Below are positions 1 to 10,647 of a DNA stretch of 64,000 nt, piece by piece. Source of the stretch: Aaosphaeria pasadenensis. Taxonomy: Eukaryota; Ascomycota; Dothideomycetes; Pleosporales. Below the pieces are notes generated by a model. That model searched no databases, was not told the origin of the DNA, and saw nothing but the letters and a program-made list of their open reading frames with translations. The translations under genes were made by a program, and so were the position numbers. The stretch lies in the NCBI GenBank assembly GCA_022813625.1, contig JAKLMB010000001.1, forward strand, positions 868,001 to 932,000, given 5' to 3'. Within the stretch, counting starts at the first letter, position 1; each line of letters starts with the position of its first letter.

Positions 1-339
1 GCCAATGTCAACGAAAGAGTCGCACCAGGCGCGACTCTCGGAGAGCCCCTCCACATAAGGAGCAATTCCAACGAGAGCAATATCTCAAACAATTCATCCG
101 CGACTGCTCAGTCTGGTTCTTCTTCTCCCAACCTTAACCGCCGTCGAAGTAACCGGAATATGGCGGCCCCAGCAGCCCCTCCGATGGCAACAAACCAAGG
201 AAACTTCATCTATGCTAACGACTATCTACGACCACAACAACGCCCACTTCACAACAGTAATCCTGTTTACGAATCTCCGCTGAACCCGCCAGCTCACAAC
301 ATGAACACTATGGTCACCGCTAGTGGTCCACTCATCTAA
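1..339 (+). CDS. 3' end of an unrecognised gene (partial)
   Basis: An open frame enters from the left edge in frame 1 and stops at the TAA at 337-339, giving the last 112 residues of a protein. The segment is low-complexity, rich in Asn, Ser, Pro and Ala, with a short basic patch (NRRRSNR) near the middle and a hydrophobic end (TASGPLI). No domain is recognisable. Such Asn/Ser/Pro-rich tails are common at the C-termini of fungal transcription factors and signalling proteins, but this does not identify it. The start, upstream exons and function lie outside the window. Reality as coding sequence is inferred from the 339-nt stop-free frame and codon-like composition. Confidence 0.6.
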   Translation, partial: ANVNERVAPGATLGEPLHIRSNSNESNISNNSSATAQSGSSSPNLNRRRSNRNMAAPAAPPMATNQGNFIYANDYLRPQQRPLHNSNPVYESPLNPPAHNMNTMVTASGPLI

Positions 340-1663
340 CACTCTTCACCTCTAAAGCGCGGGGTGTGCAGCTAGCCTACATGGTTTACACAGGAACGCC
401 ATGCTGCATAAAGTGCATTACGAATCCATTCTATATTCTCTTTTGTTCTCGTTTTTACTTTTACGTTGAAGGCCACTGCATCCTTCTTAGCATGGAGTTT
501 GGTTTTGAGGGCATTCATGACTACCTACGAATATGAATATTTCCTTCTGTCTGTGGCGCTTTTGGAATCAAAATAGTATTCTGGCATTTTGTAGGCGTCG
601 AGCTCTCTTTCACAACAGGACTGATACCAAATCATGTCGCTTGGTAGCGACCTCACGGGAATGGGTCATAGCGATACTGGCGCAAATTCATTGTTAGTGC
701 TTCAGTAACATTTACTTTCCGGGCGTGATGTAATGACAAAGAAAGGAATATTTTGGATTCATGCCCACTCGTCTTTGTTAGCCATTCAAGTGATTGCAAT
801 GCTTGTCGCCATGCCTGCTTTATGTTCCATATATGTGTCTGATAAGCGTCATCTGAGTCAGTACTCACTATTTTGGCGGTCCTAGCCTTGCCACGAGTAC
901 ACGATGATCAGCTATCTGTTGATTCAGAGTAGTTTATTGTGAACATATGACTGGTTGCATACGGTGAGGTAAGTTGTTCCCTCCGTGATCTGAAACATGG
1001 GGATCTTGAGGTGAAGTTAGATTCGCAATTTTCCCGTTAATCTAAAGCATGAAGTCATGTCCAAAGCAAACGGACTCCAAAAGGCAGACATAATGTAATG
1101 TTACAAGTTGTTTGAAACATGAGTTGGGCTTTCATGGGGAAGATCATGGCAGGTTGGTTGTGAAATCTCTCTTCTGTTTCCCTGCGATAGTAAAAGATTG
1201 TGAAGTGACTTCAGCGAATGTGGAGATCACTTGTCTGGTCTGTTACAGGACCAGTACTTCGAGTTCGTCAGCTTCTTCGTTTGTTATTTGTAGCATCACG
1301 AGATAAATTTGTTTGAAAGTCTCATCGTTCAAATGAGAAGTATCATCAACCACTGAAGCTTTGGCGACTGGTTCTGTATTCACTCTTTCGCCGCTGTCCA
1401 AAACAAACAAAGGATCGTCAACAGCAACAACAATAACAACAACAATAACTTCACATCTCATACACACAACCTACAACAGCATAAAGAGCCCTCGCCTCGG
1501 TATGCCGCAAGCATTCAATGGCACTACCATCGAACTAGTGAGAGCCTGCCATACTATTGATTATCACTTTCCTTCTAGATCGTTGTTGCTATCCAAGTAA
1601 TTGAGCCCTGCAACTACCCGCTTCCCCAACGACATTTATCGCTCCTAGAAGGTGGCTGCAGCT
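340..1663. other. Intergenic, about 1.3 kb
   Basis: This lies between two plus-strand genes. The left part should hold the 3' UTR of the gene ending at 339. An imperfect CAA/AAT-rich run lies near 1422-1448. I see no convincing gene; the short open frames here lack family motifs. Confidence 0.5.
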
Positions 1664-2609
1664 ATGGTTACACTACCTTGGCTCAACCTTAGCCCGAGAA
1701 AGCGCAAACCTACACACGTGCTCTCTACAACATCCTCGAGTGCCGCGGCCAATAATGACATAAAAGTCGACAACACGCCACATCCGCTCCATAAGCCATT
1801 CGTGGGTACCCGGAATCATTCGACGCGCAAGCCCGAGCATGGAATTTGGACATGCTGCAAGTGTAACGCACGAAATCATATGTATGTCCCCATGGGAAAC
1901 CCTTCCCGCTCCCCTTCCTTACATTATCAAAAAATCCCAGTGTGCATGCTAACACATAATCCTCAGGCAACTGCGTCCCGGAAAGCATCCAATCGGTGCC
2001 GTCACATGTCGGTGCCCACACCGACCTTGTGAGGATTGCCGCTTCTCTGGTTCATTGAGGTACTTCATGCCCACCACCGACCCACTCAGCATTCCAAGGG
2101 TCGACCGCCACCACAGCACCACCGGCGACAGGATGTCCGAAATCCCTTACGGCATCGTATGCAAGACGTGCGGGCTTAGCTGGCGAGCCGAAGAAGTGCG
2201 ACGAGCACGCCGCGTCCCCAGCCTGAAAGAGACGTTCCGAGACCTCCAGAAGAACCGGCTGCACCCACGCGGAGGACGCCTCCAGAAATCCCAATCGATG
2301 CTCACGCTCAATGCTTCGCCGAAAGTGGTGGTGGAGGATTCGTCGTCGCCGATCGTCCGCTCGACTTCGATCAGGCTGGCCGGCAGGAAGTGCACCTGTG
2401 GGAGTGTGTCGTCCGAGGATACCTTCTGCTTCCGCATCGTTACTGAGAATGAGTTAGGGAATTCACTTGAGTCGAGTGCGAGGTATTATAGGGAGCCTAG
2501 TAGGGTTACGGATGAGATGCTCAGGGCAAAGGGGCATCATAATTCGGTCTTGTGCATTCGCAATGTCGTGCACCCGAATCCGCTTCGAAGAAATCCGGTT
2601 GAGCTCTAG
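1664..2609 (+). CDS. Zinc-ribbon-like cysteine-rich protein, fungal
   Basis: Two exons, 1664-1881 and 1967-2609, encode 286 residues. The intron (85 nt) has donor GTATGT, a branch-like GCTAACAC and acceptor CAG, and splicing keeps the frame. The junction brings together cysteine pairs that look like a zinc-ribbon: C64-C65-x-C67 before it and C87-x-C89, C94-x2-C97 after it. Two more CxC/CxxC groups follow (VCKTCGLSW and RKCTCGS). The start is the first ATG, 1664, in the open frame. Fungal genomes hold many proteins of this WTCCxC...CxHxxCxxC type with no known function, so a nucleic-acid or protein-binding role is only inferred. The rest is basic and probably disordered. No signal peptide or membrane segment is seen. 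Confidence 0.75.
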
Positions 2610-3722
2610 AACGATTCACGGTTACAGGGACGCCATGAGACACCTCTCAAGAGGTTGAGAAATGAGAGGTAAAGAAAGAGTCTCGGAGAAGCTATTCCTC
2701 AACAGAGAAAGAGTTGGGGTAAATCAATGAGACGGAGTTATGAGAAACTGATACATCCTGGGTTCAGATAGCCAGGGAATTGCGATTGAAAGCTCTTGTG
2801 AGTCTTGTCGCATCCATGGTACAATGAGAACTTGCACGGATTATCTGGTGGTTTCTGCAGTTTCTAATGAGTCGTTCTTTGTACTATGATGCAGGTCTTC
2901 ATAAAGACGTTTGACTGAGCTAGGTGTGACTCTACATGAATCACCACCGCATGTTTGATTAATGAAATCCACATTGCACAAAAACAATGCTTTGGTCACA
3001 TCGTAAAACGTGATTATGATAGCAGGGCCATGCTGGGGAGAGCACGGCACAGCACTGTCCTAAGGATGGCTTCAATCCCTCAAGTGACATCCATTTCAGT
3101 CAACAATCTGGAAGACTGTCCCGCTTGATCGTGTGAACAGTCATTCAGCCGCAGTACTCACTCCTCTAGCAAGCGCACTATGTAGTCATCGGCGCGGTCC
3201 GTCACCCTGTTGGCTTGAGAATCAGGGGTGGTGATCTGGTCATCACCGCCCTTTCGCGCGGGTTGTATTGTCTAGGTGCCTAGGTACCTGGGTACCTAGG
3301 TAAGTAAGGTCTAGCGCTTTGTGCGCGCCTAACAAACTCCTTCTTTGTCTGCCTGAAGCCCCCACAACTCGTTTAAGACAGAATGCCTTGCTTGAGCCTT
3401 GATAAAGACACTATTCCTTTATGGTAGTTCAAAAAGACCTATCGGGTGTCCGCCTTCTATGTGGCTGATGAACGCCACAATTGAATCCTCAGGCTGTGCC
3501 TCTTAGTACATTGTACCTGGACAATGGACTATGCCACGAGCAAGAGTACCATCAGGCGCGCGCGAAAGATCACAAAGGTATATAGTCTCAAAGAAACAAA
3601 TGTTTTCCAAAGGATATCTCATTTCCCATTGCATTGTTTCGTCCTCTCACATCATCAAACCAACAACTCGTTTGTTTCAAAGACTCCACACCATCCTTTA
3701 TCGCGCCAGTTCCGTTTGCATC
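2610..3722. other. Intergenic, about 1.1 kb, with a perfect inverted repeat
   Basis: No gene is recognisable. It contains a 10-bp perfect inverted repeat with a 2-bp spacer at 3279-3300, listed separately. The right end is the presumed promoter or leader of the deoxyribosyltransferase-like gene. Confidence 0.5.
3279..3300. repeat. Perfect inverted repeat CCTAGGTACC-TG-GGTACCTAGG
   Basis: Two 10-bp arms are exact reverse complements separated by TG. Related GGTACCTAG words recur elsewhere in the window (near 22231, 28814 and 54620). I recall that CCTAGGTACC-like words are frequent in Pezizomycotina intergenic DNA, so a specific operator role is not established. Confidence 0.8.
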
Positions 3723-3983
3723 ATGGCCTGTGCATTGTCATCAGCCCTACTACCGTATGTACAGCTAGCTAGTCATACCCCACCTATTCACCATTCAGCT
3801 CTTTTTAAACTGACAATCGCCTTCCTTTCCAACAGAACAACACTCCAACACTCCAACAACAGCAATTGGAGACCCGCGCGCCTATCAAGAACATTGACAG
3901 AACCCCTCGCATCTTCAACCACAATCGCAAAGGATAGAGTGCAACAAATATCCCACCATCTCTCACCAACATCATCATCAACC

Positions 3984-4685
3984 ATGACGACCGAGCAATC
4001 AGCACCGGAGACCGTGCCTGATCAAGAAACTTTTGCTAAACTGGATGATGAGGTTGAGGACGTATACTTCCAGCTCCCAGATCTCCCATCAGACTGGAAG
4101 AAGGAGAACAAGCATCCCAAATTCAGGCACTTCCAACCTCCCACCCCACCCGTGTATCCCAAAGGCATGCAGTCCGTCTTTCTTGCCGGCAGTATTGAAA
4201 TGGGAAAGGCCATCCAATGGCAACAGCACCTGGCCGACCACCTCCAACATCTCCCGCTGGCCATCTGCAACCCGCGGCGCGGGTCGTGGAAGATAGGCGG
4301 GTCCCCAGAAAAAATGAAGGCCGCCTTCGAGGAGCAGGTCAAATGGGAGCTCGAAGCCCTCGAGAAGTGCGACGTCATCTGCTTCTTCTTCGACCACGCT
4401 ACCATCAGCCCGGTGACCCTCGTGGAACTCGGCCTCTGGGCCAAGAGTGGAAAGGTCGTCGTCTGCTGCTCCAAGAAGTACTGGCGCGCATCGAACGTGC
4501 ACTTCGTTTGCGACAGGTACAAAGTCCCTATCACCGACACGTTCGCGAACCTGTTACCCCTTGTCAAGCACAAGCTGCAAGAGAAGGGGATGAAGTTCCC
4601 CGATGACGAGGACGTTAGAATCCCGCCGACGGTCTCTGATCTGAGTGCGCAGCCCACGAAGTGGAAGTTCGAGCGCGACGAGTGA
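3984..4685 (+). CDS. Nucleoside 2-deoxyribosyltransferase-like protein
   Basis: 233 residues from the ATG at 3984 (context ACC ATG A). Residues around VFLAGSIEMGKAIQWQ, CNPRRGSW, the QVKWELEALEKCDVICFFF stretch and VELGLWAKSGKVVVCC match the fold and motif order of the Nuc_deoxyri_tr2 family (PF15891), whose members resemble nucleoside 2-deoxyribosyltransferases. The Glu in VELGL is the candidate catalytic nucleophile. The family would act on a nucleoside or nucleotide, but substrate in fungi is unknown. The frame stays open upstream as far as 3531. An ATG at 3723 (good context, ATGGCC) could add an Arg/Ser/Thr-rich N-terminus, with or without removal of an 81-nt intron-like segment at 3755-3835, and both forms stay in frame. 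The core domain is firm; the start is uncertain. Confidence 0.8.
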   Translation: MTTEQSAPETVPDQETFAKLDDEVEDVYFQLPDLPSDWKKENKHPKFRHFQPPTPPVYPKGMQSVFLAGSIEMGKAIQWQQHLADHLQHLPLAICNPRRGSWKIGGSPEKMKAAFEEQVKWELEALEKCDVICFFFDHATISPVTLVELGLWAKSGKVVVCCSKKYWRASNVHFVCDRYKVPITDTFANLLPLVKHKLQEKGMKFPDDEDVRIPPTVSDLSAQPTKWKFERDE

Positions 4686-5780
4686 GGTGCGGGCGAGATG
4701 GGTATCGTGCGTGCATGACTTATGGCGTTGGCGGCGTTCTTTGGGGAGTTTTCTCATTACTCCTGCTTGTTGCATTGGGAGGGACTCTTCGTTTTATTCC
4801 CAATTTTCCTTTGTTATAGCATCATCACATGTTGGCTTCCTTTCTCTTGGTGGATCGCATACGGTTATGACTCAATCATCTTTCATGATTTTCGTGCATG
4901 TCTATATGGGGGGCATAACTGGCATTTTCATCTGTGTGATGGAGCGGGTTTTTGCGGACATCGTGAAGCATGTAACTTGCGGTGTTTCTACATATTACAA
5001 TTCAAACGTTCTTCATTAAAACTTGGGTCTGACTACTTTGCTTGATGAAGGATTCTCTGTTGTCACTATCAATAGCCAGTATGAGAGACCGGCAATATGA
5101 AAAGTTGAGTATGTTGGTGAGCAACGTGTTTGTTGCGAATTTTTAAGACATCCGGGAATAGCCTCCCTGTCGGCATAGAAAAAAGTGCCTTTTTAATTAC
5201 TTTTCCGAAGACTACATGGCAAGTCAGGCTATCTGTTCTGTATCTTTAGAGCGGTTGGAATGCTTTGAAAAACTTGAGATATTCCAAATGCTGTAGGCTT
5301 AAGTGAGGAGATCAGCTTTTTAGCATCGATCCGCTCTACGTGAAATGGGCATCAGGCTGAAGACATTCTTTCCAGTACCAAGTATTAAGACCCGCTCCAA
5401 CGAATATGGTTCTTACCTTCGCTTGGTATTCGTTTTTCACCAGTCGCCCATCTCCACGGTGGCCCTCGTTCCCTCCAGCTCGAGCGGGGGGCTTCGCCAC
5501 GCGCATGCATCACACTCTTAGGCGCGAGTAAATCAAAGAAGGTTTCGGTTAGCTACACGGGGGGGTTATGGTTGCCTGGTTGCCTCACTGCAAATAGATC
5601 AATCAAGAGCAGATAGAGCTGCTATAAAGATGTGCTGATGGTCTCGATACGACTGCCTGAGACAACAACCGGAGACCCCTCTCCTCTGCAAGTAAATGCT
5701 CGCGCTGAAACCTTCGTAGGTCCAATCATTCATTCAAGAATATCTGTACAATACAAATCTCATTACTACTCGTAGTTACG
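4686..5780. other. Intergenic, about 1.1 kb
   Basis: 3' flank of the deoxyribosyltransferase-like gene and upstream DNA of a small cysteine-rich ORF. No recognisable gene, RNA or repeat. Confidence 0.45.
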
Positions 5781-5966
5781 ATGCCTTGCACTTGTCAGCG
5801 ACGCATTACAAAAACCAAGTGGCTCAACTGTACTGCCACACCAAAACACGAAAAGGAAACAATTACTTTGGTGACCTGCAGCGAGAGCGAGCATACAGGA
5901 TATAAGGATTTTTATACAGGGACCAGTCTGATCAAAGTGCCGGGACACTTGTGTCCTAAGTGTTAG
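5781..5966 (+). CDS. Small cysteine-rich hypothetical protein (61 aa)
   Basis: An intron-free ATG-started frame of 61 codons. It has six cysteines: C3 and C5 near the start, two in the middle (LNCTA and LVTCSES) and a terminal CPKC. There is no signal peptide, so it is not an obvious secreted effector. The pattern of N-terminal CxC and a closing CPxC recalls small hypothetical proteins seen in ascomycetes, possibly zinc-binding, but I cannot name a family. Support is the cysteine spacing and the compact ATG-to-stop frame only. It could be a chance ORF. Confidence 0.4.
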   Translation: MPCTCQRRITKTKWLNCTATPKHEKETITLVTCSESEHTGYKDFYTGTSLIKVPGHLCPKC

Positions 5967-6145
5967 TCGAATGGGCCTCTCACCCGGGGCTACGTGTTAT
6001 TCATGTGTTGTTGGATTGCAAGATCATTTTGCTTCATTCATCATATATAAGGGAGAGGCGCCATTAAACATGGATGCAGCTACTTCTTAAATTGGCATCA
6101 AATAGCTGTTTTCTCTCCAAATTTCCGTGGAAATCTTATGGGAAT

Positions 6146-6949
6146 CTAATGGCCTGGTCCAGACATCAACGGCTTCTCGATATCCCTTATGTCCTCTAGT
6201 AGTTCGCTTGCAGAATTATATCGGCAATTCCAGCACTTTTGTGTAACTTTTTGACAAGCATGAGAATCGTTTGGAAAATCGCCGCTTGCAAAACGAGATA
6301 TGACTTTCTCGTGCCATCCATCCTCTCCACTCAAAATATCGGGGAAAACTTCATGGCCAGTCATTATGAAGTGGATCGTAGATCCAAGCGCAAAGAGGTC
6401 GGTCTTTGGAGTAGATTCGAATTCATCATCTCGAGGGCAGAAGTACCTGCATGGTTCGCCGGACCACCCATAGACGATCTCGCCGTTCTCTGAGATGTAG
6501 TTGCCTTGGAAATCGGAAAGCTTGATGTGAAGATCCTTGTCGACTAAGACGTTTGTTGGCTGAATGTCGCAATGAATTACATCTTTTGAATGTACATACT
6601 CCACCGCTTCAGCAACCTCGCGACACCAGGCTACACGCTGCTGAAGGGTCGGAGGCCTGTGATCCGCCTCAGTGAGATACTTGTATATCGTATCGTTGGT
6701 CGCACGCTCGAGGAATAATCCAATATCTGTGAGTCCCTTTTGTGCAATAATTCGCGAATGTTGACCAAGTAGACTGAGCAATCTGTATTCGTGCTTAAGA
6801 CGGCTCATGTCACCGCCTGGCTGGAGAGGGTACTTGAGGACGGTCGAGCTGTCGACTTCCCCTATGAAGGCGCTGGTCCCGACTGCAATGACACGCTTGA
6901 CTCCTGGCGGGCAGTAGTAGTGGTACTCTATTATCTCTGGATCTTCCAT
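6146..6949 (-). CDS. Fungal serine/threonine-type protein kinase with DFQ motif
   Basis: 267 residues from the ATG at 6949 to a stop at 6146, without introns. The kinase domain fills the protein: glycine-rich loop around GTSAFIGEV (24-32), Lys39 in VLKYP, Glu54 (KHEY), catalytic loop HCDIQPTN (126-133), metal-binding Asp146 in DFQ, and a C-lobe with TDLFALGSTIHFIMTG. The usual DFG is DFQ here. Lys, Glu, catalytic Asp and Asn are all kept, so activity is plausible. Proteins starting with MEDPE and of this length form an expanded filamentous-fungal kinase family of unknown role, which is why I chose this start. The frame is open for another 151 codons to an ATG at 7402, so a longer form cannot be excluded. 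The HET-domain gene lies upstream on the same strand. Confidence 0.82.
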   Translation of the reverse strand: MEDPEIIEYHYYCPPGVKRVIAVGTSAFIGEVDSSTVLKYPLQPGGDMSRLKHEYRLLSLLGQHSRIIAQKGLTDIGLFLERATNDTIYKYLTEADHRPPTLQQRVAWCREVAEAVEYVHSKDVIHCDIQPTNVLVDKDLHIKLSDFQGNYISENGEIVYGWSGEPCRYFCPRDDEFESTPKTDLFALGSTIHFIMTGHEVFPDILSGEDGWHEKVISRFASGDFPNDSHACQKVTQKCWNCRYNSASELLEDIRDIEKPLMSGPGH

Positions 6950-7603
6950 AGCGGATGATGTGGATCTTCGAGCTTGTCTATAGTCGGGGTTTGATGCGGA
7001 GCGCGTTCGTTGCGCGAAGGGTGACTTTAGGTCGCCCAAATCTTCATGGTTAACGTGAGCAAATATGAGATGAATTGACTCAATACTCGCTATTTGGTTC
7101 ACTGCCCCTCGAGCTTTTGTTGGTCGAAGGTAAAAGTCTAATTCAAAGAACTGGAAGCGATTTAAGAGGGTGAGATGTAATGGAAACCCCGTGGAGCCGA
7201 GGTTTCTCCAAGGCTCCAGCCACTGGATTTCATGCATATTTCTTGGACTTAGCGGTGTCCGTAGGCCTACTATGCCACGTTTTTCTCCCATCATCCCTTG
7301 TTCATATGTTCTATGAACATGGTCATCCGTATAATGTGAGATGTGAGAAGGGCGAATCTCCCTCTTCTGTCTCATAAATTGCGTGTTTAGGATTGGCGAC
7401 ATTTATTGTACAATATTGACAACAGACTCTATGTGGATACTTAAATCGAGTACTAGCTTATAATGATAATATTCTGTACAAACAGGAGCTTTTCCGGAGG
7501 ACTTGCCTCTGGTATGGTATCGAAGACAAACTTGAGCTTCTATAATGAATTAAGGTCGAGCATCTTATTTCTATAATCTAATATCTAAAAGTCGACTCCG
7601 GTT
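6950..7603. other. Gap between kinase and HET genes
   Basis: Promoter region of the kinase and 3' flank of the HET gene. The portion 6950-7402 is stop-free in the kinase frame and might be coding if the upstream ATG is used. Otherwise nothing is recognised. Confidence 0.4.
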
Positions 7604-9820
7604 CTACCCAAGCACAACTGTCGTGAACTCAGGCTCGGCCTCCGCCCACGCAGAAGCATGAATCTGCCCTACTGCCAGCCTCTCCGCCCACCCATCCTTC
7701 GTTTCCTGAACCAGTAGAACATTGCAAACGCTCTGTGGGAATTTCCCATAAAAGCTATGATGGAAAGTATTATCGATATTCTCCTCATTCAGATCGTCAT
7801 CCAGCTGATTGACGAACGGACCCTTGGAGGTCCCAGAAATGAGAACGTATTGACATGCTTTGCGATCCATCTTCGGTATGACATTGTTGAAGACGAGAAG
7901 ACCACATGCCCTTTGGTGGGAGTCCATGATGCGATGGACGCGGTTTCTTGGGATGGCGTCGTGTGCCCACTTCTCTCCTGGTAAAAGCCTCGCTGGATAG
8001 AGAGAATATCTCGTGGAAGAGGTCTTTTCGCTTTGAAAGACGAGCAGGTGGGGCGGTCGGGGTAGAGTGATATCCAAGGTTTCCAGTTCCGCTCGAAGAC
8101 TCACTTCCGCTGCTACTGTTGAGGTCCTCCTTTCTTGCGTCCTGGGAATGTCGACTATGCTAGGACTCCGCGCCCTCTTCAGTCCTACGTTGTACACTTC
8201 GAGCTTGCCCGATGGCGTCGTTATTCCAAACTCGTCGATGTAATGCACATCTACGTTCTTGGAGATTCGGAAGTGAACACCACCTGTGATAGACGCCCAA
8301 GACCATGTGGGAAGTATAAATGATACATCGTCCGAGGCGACTCTAGCTGGTTTCAACGCCGATGACATCCAAAGCAAAGACCCATCCAGGGAAAGAATCG
8401 GCATTCCGCAGGAGAACGGCCAGCTCCATTCCCGGGTCATAGAACTAGTGATTCCTCCAAACGCGTTCAAGCGATCCTTTTCGTAAGAGAATAACCTCTG
8501 CGAGTACTGCCGTGCTAATTGATAGTACGCGTATCGCATTTCTTTATGCGACATGTTCGTCTCCCCTGGAGTCCAAGTCACACTTGGAGAGAGACCGAGC
8601 GGATCAACGCTCTGTTGGAAATACTCATACCGGTCTTCACTCCAGAGTGAATTCTCGCAGTGGAAGTACACCTGCTCGTTGGTGAAGTAGAGTCGTCGGA
8701 TGGAAAGAAATCGCTCTTGGAATGTCCACGCTCGATGTTCATATAGGGATTCCCTGAATACACTCGCAAGCTCTGATCTCTTCCGTCCAATATGGACATT
8801 TCCGTTCTTGCAAAACACTGCCGTCTTTCTGGTGTTGGGTAAAACGCCTGGCAAGCGGCTCGACGCATCCTGGCCATCCATGGCGATCAGCGTACACACC
8901 GCGCCTCTGTAAATCTTGTCCATTCGGCCAATGTCTTCGAAACGAGCCGGGCTATCTTGTATAATACACAAAGTATCCACCCACAGATACTGCTCTCCGA
9001 GCGCTTCCACGAGCGATATTGCGTCTTTGAGAACTGGAGATATCTCCGTCCAGTGGTCGTCGAGCGAATGGTCCACCATCAATCGGTCGGCGCTGGCCTG
9101 GGTGAGAAGGAACTGCTGCACTTGGCCCCAAACATAGGAAAGCGCAAAATAACGTGTTCTTGAAGACAACCGAGCCAGCTTCCTCTTCTTCACGTCGATA
9201 AAGATCATGGGCATGTCCGTTTCTGCTTGCTTTGATGCATGCCGGCATCCGTCGTGATGCTGTTCGCAATAGCCAATCCATCTATTCAACAGGTTCGTAT
9301 CAATGCGCTCCCGTGGTACCTTTCGAAGTATTGGGTGCCCAAGCTTCTTGTCATGATTGCCGGTTTTTAGTAGTGTTTCCAGATCATCATTCTCGAACTT
9401 TGATTCAGTTCGGTTGAGTACGTCCACTAGTAGGATGATATCCGTTATATCCCCAATCGGTGGCTCTGGTGAGAACTGCTGCTTTCCGGAGATATATTCT
9501 TTTGTCAATAATGGCGACCTGCCCAGTTGATGGAAGTTGAGATTTTTCAATCGTCGTCTAGTAGCAGCAGCCCTGAGCCCTTTCTCGACATTCTTCAACC
9601 ATGCAATTAGTCCCGATCCATGGCAGCTATATGGCTGCTCTGACGAGATTATGGTACTGCAAAGTGCGCAAGACCATATGTGCGTTGCACCGTGGTGCGA
9701 TGCCTCGAGATTTGAGCGCGTAATATGCTGCACATCCCCGCTTCGAATTGCTGCTTGACAAGGTGCGCAAAGTTGGAGTAGTGAAGTTATGCGGTCTGAG
9801 AGGCAGACCGACGATTCCAT
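7604..9820 (-). CDS. HET-domain (heterokaryon incompatibility) protein
   Basis: A single-exon gene of 738 residues. The HET domain spans roughly 225-360, with FALSYVWG at 225-232, YLWVDTLCIIQDS at 278-290 and IYRGAVCTLIAMDG at 303-316, the three blocks that define the family. The N-terminus has two CxxC pairs, C18/C21 and C51/C54, often seen ahead of HET domains and possibly zinc-binding. The remaining 380 residues form the variable C-terminal part usual for these proteins. HET proteins take part in nonself recognition and can trigger cell death on fusion of unlike strains, but most family members are untested and this one cannot be assigned an allele system. The start is the first ATG (9820). 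Neighbours are a kinase and a DUF6594 membrane protein, an accessory-type context. Confidence 0.92.
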   Translation of the reverse strand: MESSVCLSDRITSLLQLCAPCQAAIRSGDVQHITRSNLEASHHGATHIWSCALCSTIISSEQPYSCHGSGLIAWLKNVEKGLRAAATRRRLKNLNFHQLGRSPLLTKEYISGKQQFSPEPPIGDITDIILLVDVLNRTESKFENDDLETLLKTGNHDKKLGHPILRKVPRERIDTNLLNRWIGYCEQHHDGCRHASKQAETDMPMIFIDVKKRKLARLSSRTRYFALSYVWGQVQQFLLTQASADRLMVDHSLDDHWTEISPVLKDAISLVEALGEQYLWVDTLCIIQDSPARFEDIGRMDKIYRGAVCTLIAMDGQDASSRLPGVLPNTRKTAVFCKNGNVHIGRKRSELASVFRESLYEHRAWTFQERFLSIRRLYFTNEQVYFHCENSLWSEDRYEYFQQSVDPLGLSPSVTWTPGETNMSHKEMRYAYYQLARQYSQRLFSYEKDRLNAFGGITSSMTREWSWPFSCGMPILSLDGSLLWMSSALKPARVASDDVSFILPTWSWASITGGVHFRISKNVDVHYIDEFGITTPSGKLEVYNVGLKRARSPSIVDIPRTQERRTSTVAAEVSLRAELETLDITLPRPPHLLVFQSEKTSSTRYSLYPARLLPGEKWAHDAIPRNRVHRIMDSHQRACGLLVFNNVIPKMDRKACQYVLISGTSKGPFVNQLDDDLNEENIDNTFHHSFYGKFPQSVCNVLLVQETKDGWAERLAVGQIHASAWAEAEPEFTTVVLG

Positions 9821-10647
9821 TGGGAAGGCATGTAGAATTATTGAGCAATCTATAAGATGTATACAGAGGATAATTCAAGTACGAGACGCATGATATAGGG
9901 GAGACTCAGCCACTTGGAGGGCACAGCCTCCGCCTTGGGCACTTTCATCAACCCTGTTTGTGAGTAGCTTTTGACCATGCGAACATCACTTCATGCCATG
10001 CGCTAACAAATCAAGAACCTTGAAATCAGTCAAGTGGAACTGAAACTCAAGTTTGGGTTGGAGAGTGCCTCTGTTTGGTCTCAAGGTCCATATAACAGGG
10101 GTGCGAATCCTCCCCGTCTAGTGGGGGTTCTACGTTCAACTCACAATCCATAATAGACATTCTATCATTGCTATCGCGATGTGCTACTCTATACCAGTAG
10201 CTGAACTTCTATATAATCATTTTTCAATTTTTGTTCCCAAGCCCTACTTTGATTACACATAAGATACCACAGTTCTCCCCCAAGGCCAAAAATCGTATCG
10301 CTATTTGATAGTTCACGTCCACCTCCATTGGAAAAACAATTTGTTAACCTAAATTTTGCAGGTACCAATTGTTCCTACATTTTGCACCTACATTCATCTT
10401 TTTTATTTATTCCCTATCAATGGATCAGCTGCATGTAGGCTATAAGCAAATCAGGCTACGACACGTAACCAGCCAATCCCAAAGGGTAAAGGCTCGTTTA
10501 AATGCTCTCAGCAAAATTATATACCTGCAGTGCCATCCTGATTGACGATAAACATAAGGTTTGCCGAGTTGTCGTCATTTGATATCGGTCCCTTCCCTTG
10601 CATTTTACTCGGATCCGGATAGTCGTATAAAAAAGCTCAATCAAGCC
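9821..10647. other. Divergent intergenic region, HET / DUF6594
   Basis: About 0.8 kb, AT-rich. It should contain promoters for both flanking genes. No gene, tRNA or strong repeat is recognised. Confidence 0.45.

Noticed and set aside
4022..4657. Antisense open frame opposite the deoxyribosyltransferase-like gene
   Set aside because: No motif; mirrors the sense gene exactly.
10085..10125. tRNA-like T-arm (GGGGTGCGAATCCTCCCC)
   Set aside because: Stem and loop sizes are wrong and there is no matching D-arm, anticodon arm or acceptor stem.
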